A stretch of 10,530 nucleotides of DNA, taken from contig JAAYXC010000030.1 in assembly GCA_012516115.1 (NCBI GenBank), forward strand, positions 1-10,530. Direction: 5' to 3'. A program made the translations under genes and the position numbers. This DNA comes from Bacillota bacterium. Lineage in GTDB: Bacteria; Bacillota; UBA4882; JAAYXC01. Positions within the stretch are counted from its first letter, which is position 1. Each line of letters begins with the position of its first letter. This document shows, in pieces, positions 1 through 6,575 of the stretch. Under the pieces are notes generated by a model that was not told the origin of the DNA, did no database searches, and was given only the letters and a program-made list of their open reading frames with translations.

Positions 1-21
1 CCCCCACGGGGGAGGGGGCGC

Positions 22-36
22 AGTAGGGAGGCTACT
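22..36 (-). other. Small hairpin downstream of the ABC solute-binding gene
   Basis: AGTAG (22-26) and CTACT (32-36) form a perfect 5-bp inverted repeat around a 5-nt loop. On the minus strand it lies about 37 nt past the stop of the solute-binding protein gene. No U-run follows it, so it does not look like an intrinsic terminator. Stem-loops in this position, between a binding-protein gene and the permease genes, often protect or limit the upstream mRNA segment; that role is an inference here. Positions 1-12 (CCCCCACGGGGG) hold another short inverted repeat cut by the window edge. Nothing else is seen in 1-72. Confidence 0.3.
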
Positions 37-72
37 CTGTGTCTTTAAGACGACTCTTTCGGTTTATCTTTG

Positions 73-1353
73 TTACTTCTTGGTGAGGGCGTTATACCGC
101 TGCATGGCGGCGTCTTGCGCGGCCTTCAAACCGGCGTCGACCGAGATCTTCTTGGCCGCCATCTGGACGAACTGGGTATTGAAGTCGGTGATGGCATCCC
201 AGAAGATGTCGCCGGAATTCATCTGCGGCATCTCGTTGGCCAGTTCGATCAGGAGCTCGCCGAGTTTGAAACCGCCGAAGCGGGCATCCGGCTTGTGGAA
301 GGGAGCCGCATCGTAAACGTCGATGGGCGGCAGCATGTCGGTGGCCGGGAAGCGCACGTTGATGATCGCATCCCGATCGTACTGCATGTACTCTATGACC
401 TTATAGAGGTTATCCGGATTCTTGGCGGTCTTGGTGATGGCCATGAAGGTACCGCCCCAGGACGAGGTGCGCGGGCCGCCCTTCTTGTAATAGGGAAGCG
501 GACGGACCTTGAAGGGCCAGTTCTTCGAAGCTTCGTTCACCTGGGAGATCCACCAGTCGGGGCTGGTGTAAGAGGCCAGCGTGCCGTTATTGAGCTGGGC
601 ACCGAAGTTACCCCAGTCCCAGGCGCACATGACACCGAGGTCGATCCAGCCGAGCCACTTTTGGACGAATTCCTTGAACTCGGGGGTATTGAAGGTGGGT
701 TTGCCGTTCTTATCCAAAATCTGAGCGCCGGTTTGCTGCCAGATCATCCACATGGTGGCGCCGAGCCCGCCCTGGTCGTACGGTAGGGCGTAATGGACCG
801 GCTTACCGTCTTTCTTCTCCGCGCAGAGCTTCTTGGCGGCTTCGAAGAACTCATCCCAGGTCTCGATCTTCGCCAGATCAACGCCGACATCCTTCCAGAG
901 CTTGTCGTTGTAAATCAGGGTAACCGGATGCATGTCGTGGGGGAGGCCCAAGACCTTGCCGCCGTAGGTGCACCAGGCGACGCGGCCTTTGTTCACCTTC
1001 TTGAAAACGGCCGACTTGCTGACGTACTTGTCAAGCGGAATGACCAGACATTTCTTGGGATCGGAGGAAAGAACCTGGTTTTGCTCGATACGCCACTCGA
1101 TGATGTCCGGACCGGAGCCATCCATCATCGCGGCCTGTAATTTCTGGACGAAAGCTTGTTCGGCCACATGCTCGATGAGCAGATCGATATTGAACTTTTT
1201 CTCGATATCGGCTTCACGCGCCCGCCACTCTTCGATGTTGTTGGCGGCGAAGCTCCAGAAAACGACTCTCTCCTTCCTGGTGGCGGTAAGGGCCGGGTTG
1301 GCCAGGGTAAGCGCCACCGCCAGGATAGCCACGACGACCAAGAGTTTTCGCAT
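73..1353 (-). CDS. Extracellular solute-binding protein (family 1), sugar ABC transporter
   Basis: This 426-residue protein is the extracytoplasmic substrate-binding subunit of an ABC importer, probably for a sugar or oligosaccharide. Residues 1-24 are a signal peptide: MRK, a hydrophobic core, then a small-residue site near ALTA/TRK. There is no lipobox cysteine. The mature part shows family-1 features: an opening beta strand (ERVVFWSF), a DIIEW segment, the hinge-proximal LIYNDKLWKDVGVD stretch (about residues 148-161), TWDEFFEAAKKL, and many Trp/Tyr residues typical of sugar stacking. The ATG at 1351-1353 is preceded by GAGGAGG (1363-1369) with 9 nt spacing, which fixes the start. lacI lies 60 nt upstream on the same strand, so repression by that LacI protein is likely. 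No permease or ATPase gene is visible; they would be expected beyond the left edge. The substrate cannot be read from the sequence. Confidence 0.93.
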   Translation of the reverse strand: MRKLLVVVAILAVALTLANPALTATRKERVVFWSFAANNIEEWRAREADIEKKFNIDLLIEHVAEQAFVQKLQAAMMDGSGPDIIEWRIEQNQVLSSDPKKCLVIPLDKYVSKSAVFKKVNKGRVAWCTYGGKVLGLPHDMHPVTLIYNDKLWKDVGVDLAKIETWDEFFEAAKKLCAEKKDGKPVHYALPYDQGGLGATMWMIWQQTGAQILDKNGKPTFNTPEFKEFVQKWLGWIDLGVMCAWDWGNFGAQLNNGTLASYTSPDWWISQVNEASKNWPFKVRPLPYYKKGGPRTSSWGGTFMAITKTAKNPDNLYKVIEYMQYDRDAIINVRFPATDMLPPIDVYDAAPFHKPDARFGGFKLGELLIELANEMPQMNSGDIFWDAITDFNTQFVQMAAKKISVDAGLKAAQDAAMQRYNALTKK

Positions 1354-1379
1354 GCGTTAATGCCTCCTCATCATTGTTC

Positions 1380-1396
1380 TTCTTGGGGCACAAGAA
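1380..1396 (-). other. Hairpin in the lacI-SBP intergenic gap
   Basis: TTCTTG (1380-1385) and CAAGAA (1391-1396) are a perfect 6-bp inverted repeat with a 5-nt loop. It sits in the 60-nt gap between the lacI stop and the SD of the solute-binding protein gene. In the minus-strand transcript no U-run follows, so termination is unlikely. It could be an mRNA-processing or stability element that separates the weakly needed repressor message from the highly needed binding-protein message, or a protein-binding dyad. The function is inferred only from position. Confidence 0.3.
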
Positions 1397-1413
1397 TAAA
1401 AACGAGGGGGCTA

Positions 1414-2481
1414 TTACATCATTATGTCGCCGGTACCACCTCCTTCCTCGACGTTCCCGTCAGGGGAACGGCCGGATCGAGATCCCTCCATGCGCCGCCG
1501 GAAAGCGCCGCAGGATTCACGCACCACCAACGTACAGCCGAGCGTGATCTTGGTAGGGTCGTTCTTTTTTGTGATGGCCTTCACGATCGTCCGGCCGCCG
1601 ATCTCGCCCAGTTGGCGAAGGGGCTGCCTGATGGTGGTCAAAGCAGGGCTGGTCCATCGGGCCGCCTCGATATCGTCGAACCCTACCAGGGCCAGGTCTT
1701 CCGGTACCTTTATGCCATGGGCTTCCGCGGCTTTCAAAGCGCCGATGGCCATGAGATCGCTTGCGGCGAAGACCGCCGTCGGCCGCTCGGGCAAGGCCAA
1801 CAGCTCTTCCATGGCCGTAAAGCCGCTGTCAAAGAGGTAATCACCGGAGCGGATGAGTTCGGGAACGAAACGACAGTCATAATCGGCCAAAGCTTTTTTG
1901 TAACCGCGTAACCGTTGGTCTGACTCCCGGGTGTCCGGCCCCAGGATGAGCCCGATGCGGCGATGGCCAAGACGCAAGAGGTGTTCGGTGGCCATAAAGC
2001 CGCCGGCGAAATTATCCACCGAGATGGAGCTGAACGAGTCGCTTGTCCCGTCGACCAGGACCACGGGGAACTCTCCCTTGAGCGATTTCAAGGCCTGCGG
2101 AGAGAACTCGCGCGGCGTGACCAGGATGAGTCCGTCGACCCTTTTGCTCCAAAGCAACTTGGTCAAACCCCATTCCCGCCCCTGGCGGTTGCGGGTGGAA
2201 CAGACGATCATCTCAAAACCGGTCTCGGCCAGCGCGGATTCGATTCCTTCCAGGACTTCCCCATAAAAGATACGGGCGATCTCCGGGACCACCACGCCTA
2301 TCAAATGGCTGCGCCGGAGGGAAAGACCCCGCGCCTGGGCGTTAGGCTTGAAATTCAGCGCCGCGATGGCCGCTTCTACCCGTCGCCGTGCCTCTTCGCT
2401 CACCGGTACTCCGTTTAATACCCGGGAGACGGTGGATTTGGAGACCCCGGCGGCACGAGCCACTTCCATAATGGTGGTCAT
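1414..2481 (-). CDS. LacI-family transcriptional repressor
   Basis: This 355-residue protein has the complete LacI/GalR architecture. Residues 2 to about 50 are the N-terminal helix-turn-helix (TTIMEVARAAGVSKSTVSRV, with recognition helix SKSTVSRVLNG). A hinge helix follows (FKPNAQARGL), then a periplasmic-binding-like effector domain starting at LIGVVVP, with VDGLILV, SVDNFAGG, GHRRIGLI, AASDLMAIGA and LVGFDDIE motifs. The ATG at 2479-2481 begins exactly at the canonical HTH and has GAGGGAGAGG just upstream (2487-2496). An in-frame upstream start at 2574 would add a basic, Cys-rich 31-residue extension not seen in the family and would overlap the operator, so I rejected it. The Arg/Gly/Glu-rich tail of about 28 residues after the last conserved segment is longer than usual. 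The gene heads a unit with the downstream binding-protein gene and probably represses it and itself until a sugar effector binds. The effector is unknown. Confidence 0.95.
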   Translation of the reverse strand: MTTIMEVARAAGVSKSTVSRVLNGVPVSEEARRRVEAAIAALNFKPNAQARGLSLRRSHLIGVVVPEIARIFYGEVLEGIESALAETGFEMIVCSTRNRQGREWGLTKLLWSKRVDGLILVTPREFSPQALKSLKGEFPVVLVDGTSDSFSSISVDNFAGGFMATEHLLRLGHRRIGLILGPDTRESDQRLRGYKKALADYDCRFVPELIRSGDYLFDSGFTAMEELLALPERPTAVFAASDLMAIGALKAAEAHGIKVPEDLALVGFDDIEAARWTSPALTTIRQPLRQLGEIGGRTIVKAITKKNDPTKITLGCTLVVRESCGAFRRRMEGSRSGRSPDGNVEEGGGTGDIMM

Positions 2482-2556
2482 CCAGACCTCTCCCTCGGGA
2501 TCGGTCCCGCGGGCAGGCCTTCCGCAGCGGAGCTTTTTACCGCACCCTGGAATACT

Positions 2557-2576
2557 TTTTGGAACCGTTCCCAAAA
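2557..2576. promoter_or_regulatory. LacI-type operator upstream of lacI
   Basis: The sequence TTTTGGAACCGTTCCCAAAA is an imperfect palindrome centred on CG. Its core TGGAACCGTTCCCA (2560-2573) matches the general LacI/GalR operator pattern TGNAANCGNTTNCA at 9 of 10 fixed positions. It lies 75 nt upstream of the lacI ATG, in an AT-rich part of an otherwise GC-rich gap. On the minus strand a possible -10 hexamer, TAATAT (2591-2586), precedes it, so the operator would fall just after the transcription start, a typical repressor position. I find no convincing -35 partner. The operator call is well supported by pattern and context; the promoter call is weak. Confidence 0.65.
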
Positions 2577-2681
2577 TATCGGTAAATATTACTACTCAGA
2601 AAAGTGGAACGATACCGGCAAGGTTTTAATCCTCATCTAGATTATCCGTCGCCGGAGGTTCGAGAACCAGGAGGAACTTTC

Positions 2682-2730
2682 TTCGACAGGTGGGGGGGTA
2701 AAAGGGGAAAAAGGAAAGGGGAGTGTCGAG
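2682..2730 (-). terminator. Candidate Rho-entry (rut-like) element after the kinase gene
   Basis: Immediately after the kinase stop (2734-2736), the minus-strand RNA contains UCGACA (2729-2724) and its complement UGUCGA (2688-2683). These enclose a 35-nt loop (2689-2723) of 20 C, 13 U, 2 A and no G. A long, C-rich, G-free single-stranded stretch just past a stop codon is what Rho binds, so this may limit read-through from the kinase gene into lacI. No intrinsic terminator with a U-run is present in the 252-nt gap (2482-2733). On the plus strand the same tract is a purine run of G and A. Alternative roles are an RNA-binding-protein site or a chance low-complexity tract. Confidence 0.35.
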
Positions 2731-2733
2731 ATT

Positions 2734-4272
2734 TTATCGGCAGCGGAGGACGATCTCGACCATCGTCCCCTGTCCCATCCGGCTGCGCATGTTGATGAAA
2801 CCGCCGTGGGCCTTGAGAACGCGGTGGCAGTAAGCCAGGCCCATTCCCCAGTTATTCTTCGAGGGTTTGGTGGTAAAAAACGGGCGAAAGATCTTGCGCA
2901 GGTTTTCAGGGGGAATACCCGGGCCGTTATCCGTGATCCGGATATAGGCCCATTCATACTCCCTTCCCGTCTCCACCCAGAGACGAGGGCCGAAGAATCC
3001 ACCTTCACGCTGTGCCAGAGCATCGAGGGCATTCTGGATGAGGTTCTCCAATACGGCCACGAGATGTTCCCGATCGCCCCAGACCCGGAGGGCAGGTTCC
3101 CGGTGATGGACCGAGACCGCCACCGCGGTCAACCGTGTGGCGCATCGGGACGCCGCCTCTTCCCAGATCTCATCGAGGCATAGAGGGCCGGGGTTGATCC
3201 GCAGGCGCCCGGCCTGGGCCTGCAGCATATCGAGTTGGGCCAGAGCCTCTTCACAGATGTGGCGGGCTTCGTGGATTTTCAACTTCACTTCTTCGCCCCT
3301 GGGATCCGCGATCCTCTCCAATTGAAGGGCGGCCATATCCATGGCCATCTGTACGGCCAGAAAACGGTTTTTGAACGAGTGGAAGACCAGCCTTATGGCC
3401 GCGTTGGCCACCCTTATCTGGCGGTCCAGTTCCCGGGTGCCCATATGCCAGGTCCCGAGAAAGCCGAAACGAAGGATGGAGAGCAAGACCGCCCCCAGGA
3501 CCAAAAGTCCGGCGAAGGGTACCGCCAGGAGCAAGGTGATGTCGAAGACCGGGTAACCGGCCACCGGGAGAAGTTTGGTCGCCACCGCCCGGGCGTTCAA
3601 GACTTTGGCCGGCCCAAGGCAGCAGAGCCCGATAAAGAAACCGGCCAAAAGGCCATGACCTATTCCTATACACAAAACCTGGGCCCGTTTTTGGGGAATG
3701 GAGAGATGGCGCCAGAAGAAAAAAAGGCGGCCCAGGGAGTAGGCGAGGAGCAAGATCACGAGGCCAAAGCCGACCCCGTCTAAAAGCTCCCGCCGGTTAA
3801 TCCATCTTGCCCAGGCCCGGGCGTTCCCCAGAAAGAAAGTCCCCCGCCGGTAGAGGGCGAAGAGCTGTCCGGGGTCGTAAAACCAGAGCAGGAAACCGAC
3901 GACCAGGGCGAAGAAAGCCGCGAGCGCCCCTTCGCGCCATCGCCAGCGTTCTACCGTGTAATTAAAAGAAAAGCCCAGCACCGAGACGATGAACCCCGCC
4001 AGAGTCCAGAGGCGAAAACGCATGAACCCGCTTAAGGTCAGACGGCCGAGGAGGTCCCCGCTCCACGCCGGTTGATCCAGGGGAAGCACGATCAATCCTT
4101 CAAGACGATAATTACCAAATCTAGTAATAAGACCAATTAATCCCAATAAACAACAACCAAATGTGGCCAGGGTCAGACCCAGCCATACCGCATGCATCCC
4201 CCGGGGGATGCCGGCCACCAGGAAAAGAGCGAAGACGAGGAAGATCACGACCACAAAGGGCACCGGACTCAC
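2734..4272 (-). CDS. Seven-TM membrane sensor histidine kinase
   Basis: This protein of about 512 residues senses a signal at the membrane and phosphorylates a response regulator. The N-terminal half shows about seven hydrophobic segments (near 5-22, 28-50, 88-104, 115-132, 165-187, 198-221 and 243-268), with basic loops consistent with a cytoplasmic C-terminus. The predicted outer loops are short, and no known sensor domain is recognised. The kinase core has an H-box around His298 (FHSFKNRFLAVQ), an N-box (NLIQNALDA, 410-418), G1 (DNGPGIP, 448-454), an F-box (FRPFF, 462-466) and G2 (GMGLA, 476-480). The HxFxN form resembles the Spo0B/CitA-type box more than the HisKA_3 type that usually partners NarL regulators. 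The GTG start has no SD at normal distance: AAGGAG (4299-4294) lies about 21 nt upstream, so initiation at an in-frame ATC (4287-4285) or ATT (4290-4288) is possible. The gene is divergent from a binding-protein gene and a response-regulator gene, its likely partners. Confidence 0.93.
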   Translation of the reverse strand: MSPVPFVVVIFLVFALFLVAGIPRGMHAVWLGLTLATFGCCLLGLIGLITRFGNYRLEGLIVLPLDQPAWSGDLLGRLTLSGFMRFRLWTLAGFIVSVLGFSFNYTVERWRWREGALAAFFALVVGFLLWFYDPGQLFALYRRGTFFLGNARAWARWINRRELLDGVGFGLVILLLAYSLGRLFFFWRHLSIPQKRAQVLCIGIGHGLLAGFFIGLCCLGPAKVLNARAVATKLLPVAGYPVFDITLLLAVPFAGLLVLGAVLLSILRFGFLGTWHMGTRELDRQIRVANAAIRLVFHSFKNRFLAVQMAMDMAALQLERIADPRGEEVKLKIHEARHICEEALAQLDMLQAQAGRLRINPGPLCLDEIWEEAASRCATRLTAVAVSVHHREPALRVWGDREHLVAVLENLIQNALDALAQREGGFFGPRLWVETGREYEWAYIRITDNGPGIPPENLRKIFRPFFTTKPSKNNWGMGLAYCHRVLKAHGGFINMRSRMGQGTMVEIVLRCR

Positions 4273-4393
4273 CCCAAATTGATAGATAATACGCTCCTTC
4301 CGGCTTTCTCTCCTGCCATTGCCCCGACCGTCTTACACTCCTTCGGCAGGAAAAAAGAAAAAAGAGGCGAATTTTTGTTTTATGGTGAGATCG
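4273..4393. promoter_or_regulatory. Divergent intergenic region between kinase and sensory SBP
   Basis: This 121-nt spacer separates the leftward kinase gene from the rightward binding-protein gene and must hold the start signals for both unless transcription enters from elsewhere. It contains the kinase SD candidate (AAGGAG on the minus strand, 4299-4294) and an A-rich run (4351-4363). GGTGAG (4384-4389) serves as SD for the ATG at 4394. Hexamers such as GATAAT (4285-4290, plus) and TACACT (4334-4339, plus) resemble -10 boxes but lack a good -35 at 16-18 nt. No LacI-type operator is seen here. Promoter positions therefore remain unassigned. Confidence 0.4.
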
Positions 4394-5824
4394 ATGAGCT
4401 CCGCAGGGTTCCGTCGCCTTCTAATCGCCCTGATGGTGGTCTTTTTTCTCTTTTTTTCTCCCCCTTCCTTCGCGACACGTCCGGTAGCCCATCCGACCCT
4501 CTGGACCCATCACCGCCATATGGAGGAAGTGACCCGCGAACTACTGGAGGAATTCAACCGGACCGTGGGACGGGAGAAAGGTATTCGGGTCACCCAACGG
4601 GTCCTGGGTGACGATGCCTGGGAATTCTTCCAGAAAGCCCAGGAACGCGGAGAAGGGCCCGACCTGTATAGCGCCGGCTTCATCACCAATTACCCCGATC
4701 CCTTTGCCGTCGGGGCTCAGATCTGGTTCGCCGATTTTCCGGACTTTGCCGAATGGAAAAGCCAATGGCCGGAATGGTACTGGATCGAAGGGACCACTAC
4801 CTACCGCGGCCATGTCTATGCCATCCCCGCCCAGGTTTTCAACTCCCGGCTTATTTACAACCGCGACCTCTTCCGCGCCATCGGTCGTGACCCCGATCAA
4901 CCTCCCCGTTCGTATGCGGAACTGCGGGAGATCGCCCGGCGGATTACCACCGTCACCCGGGGGCTGGCTTACGGTTTTGCTTATTGCGGGGGGGACTCTT
5001 GGCCGCTGGAATGGATGCCGAGCCAATGGGCCGAGGCCAACGGCGAACCGGCCTACTGGGATTGGCAAAAGGGCCGTTGGGCCATGGAGGGATATTACCG
5101 TGTCTTCAAGCTCATCCTCGATCTAATGAAGGACGGTTCCCTCTTCCCGGGGGCCGGGATCCTCAGTAACGATGCCCTCCGGGCTCAGTTCGCCGAGGGT
5201 CGCATCGGCATGTTCATGGGCGAGTTCTGGGATGTGGGAGTATTGAACGACCAGTTTCCCGCCAGATGCGACTGGGGGGTGGCCCCCATCCCCACCTACG
5301 ACGGACGTTTTCACGGGAAGGCCCGGGCCATGATCATTGGCGGGCTCTGGACGATCAACGGCCAGAGCAAACACAAGCTGGAGGCCTGGGAAGTGGTGAA
5401 GTGGTTCCACCGTTACGAGATCCGGGCCCGCCTCTACGAACGGGGGAAACTCATCGACCCCGATCCGGCGGTGACCGCTTACGTACGTCGCCGGCCCACC
5501 GTTCGCGGTTTCGCCGCCTTCGCCGAAACTCTCCAGTCCGATTACCTGGCCACCTATCCCAACCTCCCCGGCTGGCAACCTCCCCGCGAAAACCCCTGCA
5601 CCGTCTTTCGGCAAATCCTCCTCCGGGGTGGGGACGAAAAGGACCTGGCCCGCGAGCTCCGGCGCATCGACCGCCTGTGGAACGAAGCGCTGGAACGCTA
5701 TTTCGAAACCCATCCGGAAGTCAAACGAGGATGGAATATCTATCCCCGGTTCGACCGGGTCACCGGGACTCTGGGCGCACCCTTGGAAAAAGTCAACTAC
5801 CAATCCCCCGAAACCTTAGGCTAA
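4394..5824 (+). CDS. Divergent family-1 solute-binding protein, probable sensory SBP
   Basis: This 476-residue exported protein has the fold signature of ABC-type solute-binding proteins but no visible transporter genes. Residues 1-27 form a signal peptide (MSSAGFRR, hydrophobic core, SFA/TRP) with no lipobox Cys. Family features include GPDLYSAG, AIPAQVFNSRLIYNRDLF (about 143-160), RSYAELREIARRI, and RIGMFMGEFWD (about 270-280), a form of the usual hinge/binding segment. The mature protein is rich in Trp and Tyr, as in sugar binders. The ATG at 4394 has GGTGAG at 4 nt spacing and starts a normal signal peptide. The ATG at 4382 is an alternative; the frame is open from 4319, but starting there gives an implausible charged leader. 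It is divergent from a sensor kinase and 64 nt upstream of a response regulator, so I infer a ligand-sensing role, as in XylFII-LytS-type three-component systems, rather than transport. A stand-alone transport SBP is the alternative. Confidence 0.88.
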   Translation: MSSAGFRRLLIALMVVFFLFFSPPSFATRPVAHPTLWTHHRHMEEVTRELLEEFNRTVGREKGIRVTQRVLGDDAWEFFQKAQERGEGPDLYSAGFITNYPDPFAVGAQIWFADFPDFAEWKSQWPEWYWIEGTTTYRGHVYAIPAQVFNSRLIYNRDLFRAIGRDPDQPPRSYAELREIARRITTVTRGLAYGFAYCGGDSWPLEWMPSQWAEANGEPAYWDWQKGRWAMEGYYRVFKLILDLMKDGSLFPGAGILSNDALRAQFAEGRIGMFMGEFWDVGVLNDQFPARCDWGVAPIPTYDGRFHGKARAMIIGGLWTINGQSKHKLEAWEVVKWFHRYEIRARLYERGKLIDPDPAVTAYVRRRPTVRGFAAFAETLQSDYLATYPNLPGWQPPRENPCTVFRQILLRGGDEKDLARELRRIDRLWNEALERYFETHPEVKRGWNIYPRFDRVTGTLGAPLEKVNYQSPETLG

Positions 5825-5888
5825 CGAGCGAGGTCCGTGGATTTTAGGCGGAGTATTTTATCAATATCAATAAGGAGGCTTCCCCGGC

Positions 5889-6575
5889 GTGGCCACCATC
5901 CGGGTGCTCATCGCCGAAGACATGCCACCCATCCGGGAGTACATAAGCATGGTCATCGCCCACGAGCCGGATATGGAGGTGGCCGGCGCGGTGGGCACCG
6001 GCGGCGAGGCGGTAGATTTGGCCTTGACCATCAGACCGGAAGTGGTCTTGATGGACCTGGAGATGGAGACCCCCCGGGCCGGGGTGGAAGCCATCAGGGT
6101 CCTCGCCGAACGGGCTCCCGGCGTACGTTGCGTGGTTCTCACCCACTTCGGTGATGACGAGACGGTCTTCGCCGCCTTCGAAGCCGGAGCGGTGGACTAC
6201 GTGCTCAAGAAGTCGTCGGCGGCGGAGATCGTCGAGGCCATCCGCGCCGCGGCCCAAGATATGTCCCCCATCCGCCCCCAGGTGGCCAAGATCATCAGGG
6301 CCGAGTTACGGGCCATGCGGTCGGCCCGCACGGCCCTGGTCAGTACGTTGAATATCGTCTACCGGCTCACCCCTTCCGAACTGAGCCTCCTGAAACTCCT
6401 GGCCGAAGGGAAAACCCAGGCCGAGATCTGTGCCCTCCGCCATGTAGAACCTTCGACCGTCCGGACCCACGTGGCCAATATCTTGAAAAAGTTCGGTGCC
6501 TCTTCGGTGCGGGAGGTGGGAGAACGCCTCCGACGGCTCGGGATCTTCGAGATCTTCACCGCGGAAAGCGATTAA
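5889..6575 (+). CDS. NarL/LuxR-type response regulator
   Basis: This 228-residue DNA-binding regulator is the probable phosphorylation target of the divergent kinase. The receiver domain (about 3-122) has the acidic pair Glu10-Asp11, phospho-acceptor Asp56 (VVLMDLEM), Thr85 and Lys107 (YVLKKSS). A linker of about 35 residues leads to a LuxR-type HTH (about 158-222): YRLTPSELSLLKLLAEGKT, then the recognition region EPSTVRTHVANILKKFGA. All catalytic residues are present, so ordinary phosphorylation control is expected. The start is GTG (5889-5891), preceded by AAGGAGG (5872-5878) with 10 nt spacing, a very strong SD. It follows the sensory binding-protein gene by 64 nt with no terminator seen, so the two are probably co-transcribed. 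Its stop overlaps that of the convergent coiled-coil gene. Its targets are unknown; the neighbouring ABC uptake genes are the first candidates. Confidence 0.95.
   Translation: MATIRVLIAEDMPPIREYISMVIAHEPDMEVAGAVGTGGEAVDLALTIRPEVVLMDLEMETPRAGVEAIRVLAERAPGVRCVVLTHFGDDETVFAAFEAGAVDYVLKKSSAAEIVEAIRAAAQDMSPIRPQVAKIIRAELRAMRSARTALVSTLNIVYRLTPSELSLLKLLAEGKTQAEICALRHVEPSTVRTHVANILKKFGASSVREVGERLRRLGIFEIFTAESD

Noticed and set aside
70..786. Long open frame on the plus strand opposite the solute-binding protein gene
   Set aside because: It lies entirely antisense to a clear family-1 binding protein, has no SD and matches no family. Similar shadow frames run opposite most genes here because of the high GC.
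2482..2574. N-terminal extension of the LacI repressor
   Set aside because: The 31 added residues precede a canonical HTH start, overlap the operator and lack a good SD, while the ATG at 2481 has one.
2604..2619. Second LacI operator (TGGAACGATACCGGCA)
   Set aside because: Only one half resembles the operator and the spacing does not allow the CG-centred symmetry.
2657..2668. GGTTCGAGAACC, resembling a tRNA T-arm
   Set aside because: The flanking bases do not pair as a T-stem and no acceptor, D or anticodon arm is present.
2689..2723. Possible G-quadruplex on the plus strand
   Set aside because: The G-runs are uneven (7, 4, 2, 4) with a long third loop, and the stem-closed C/U loop on the transcribed strand explains the tract better.
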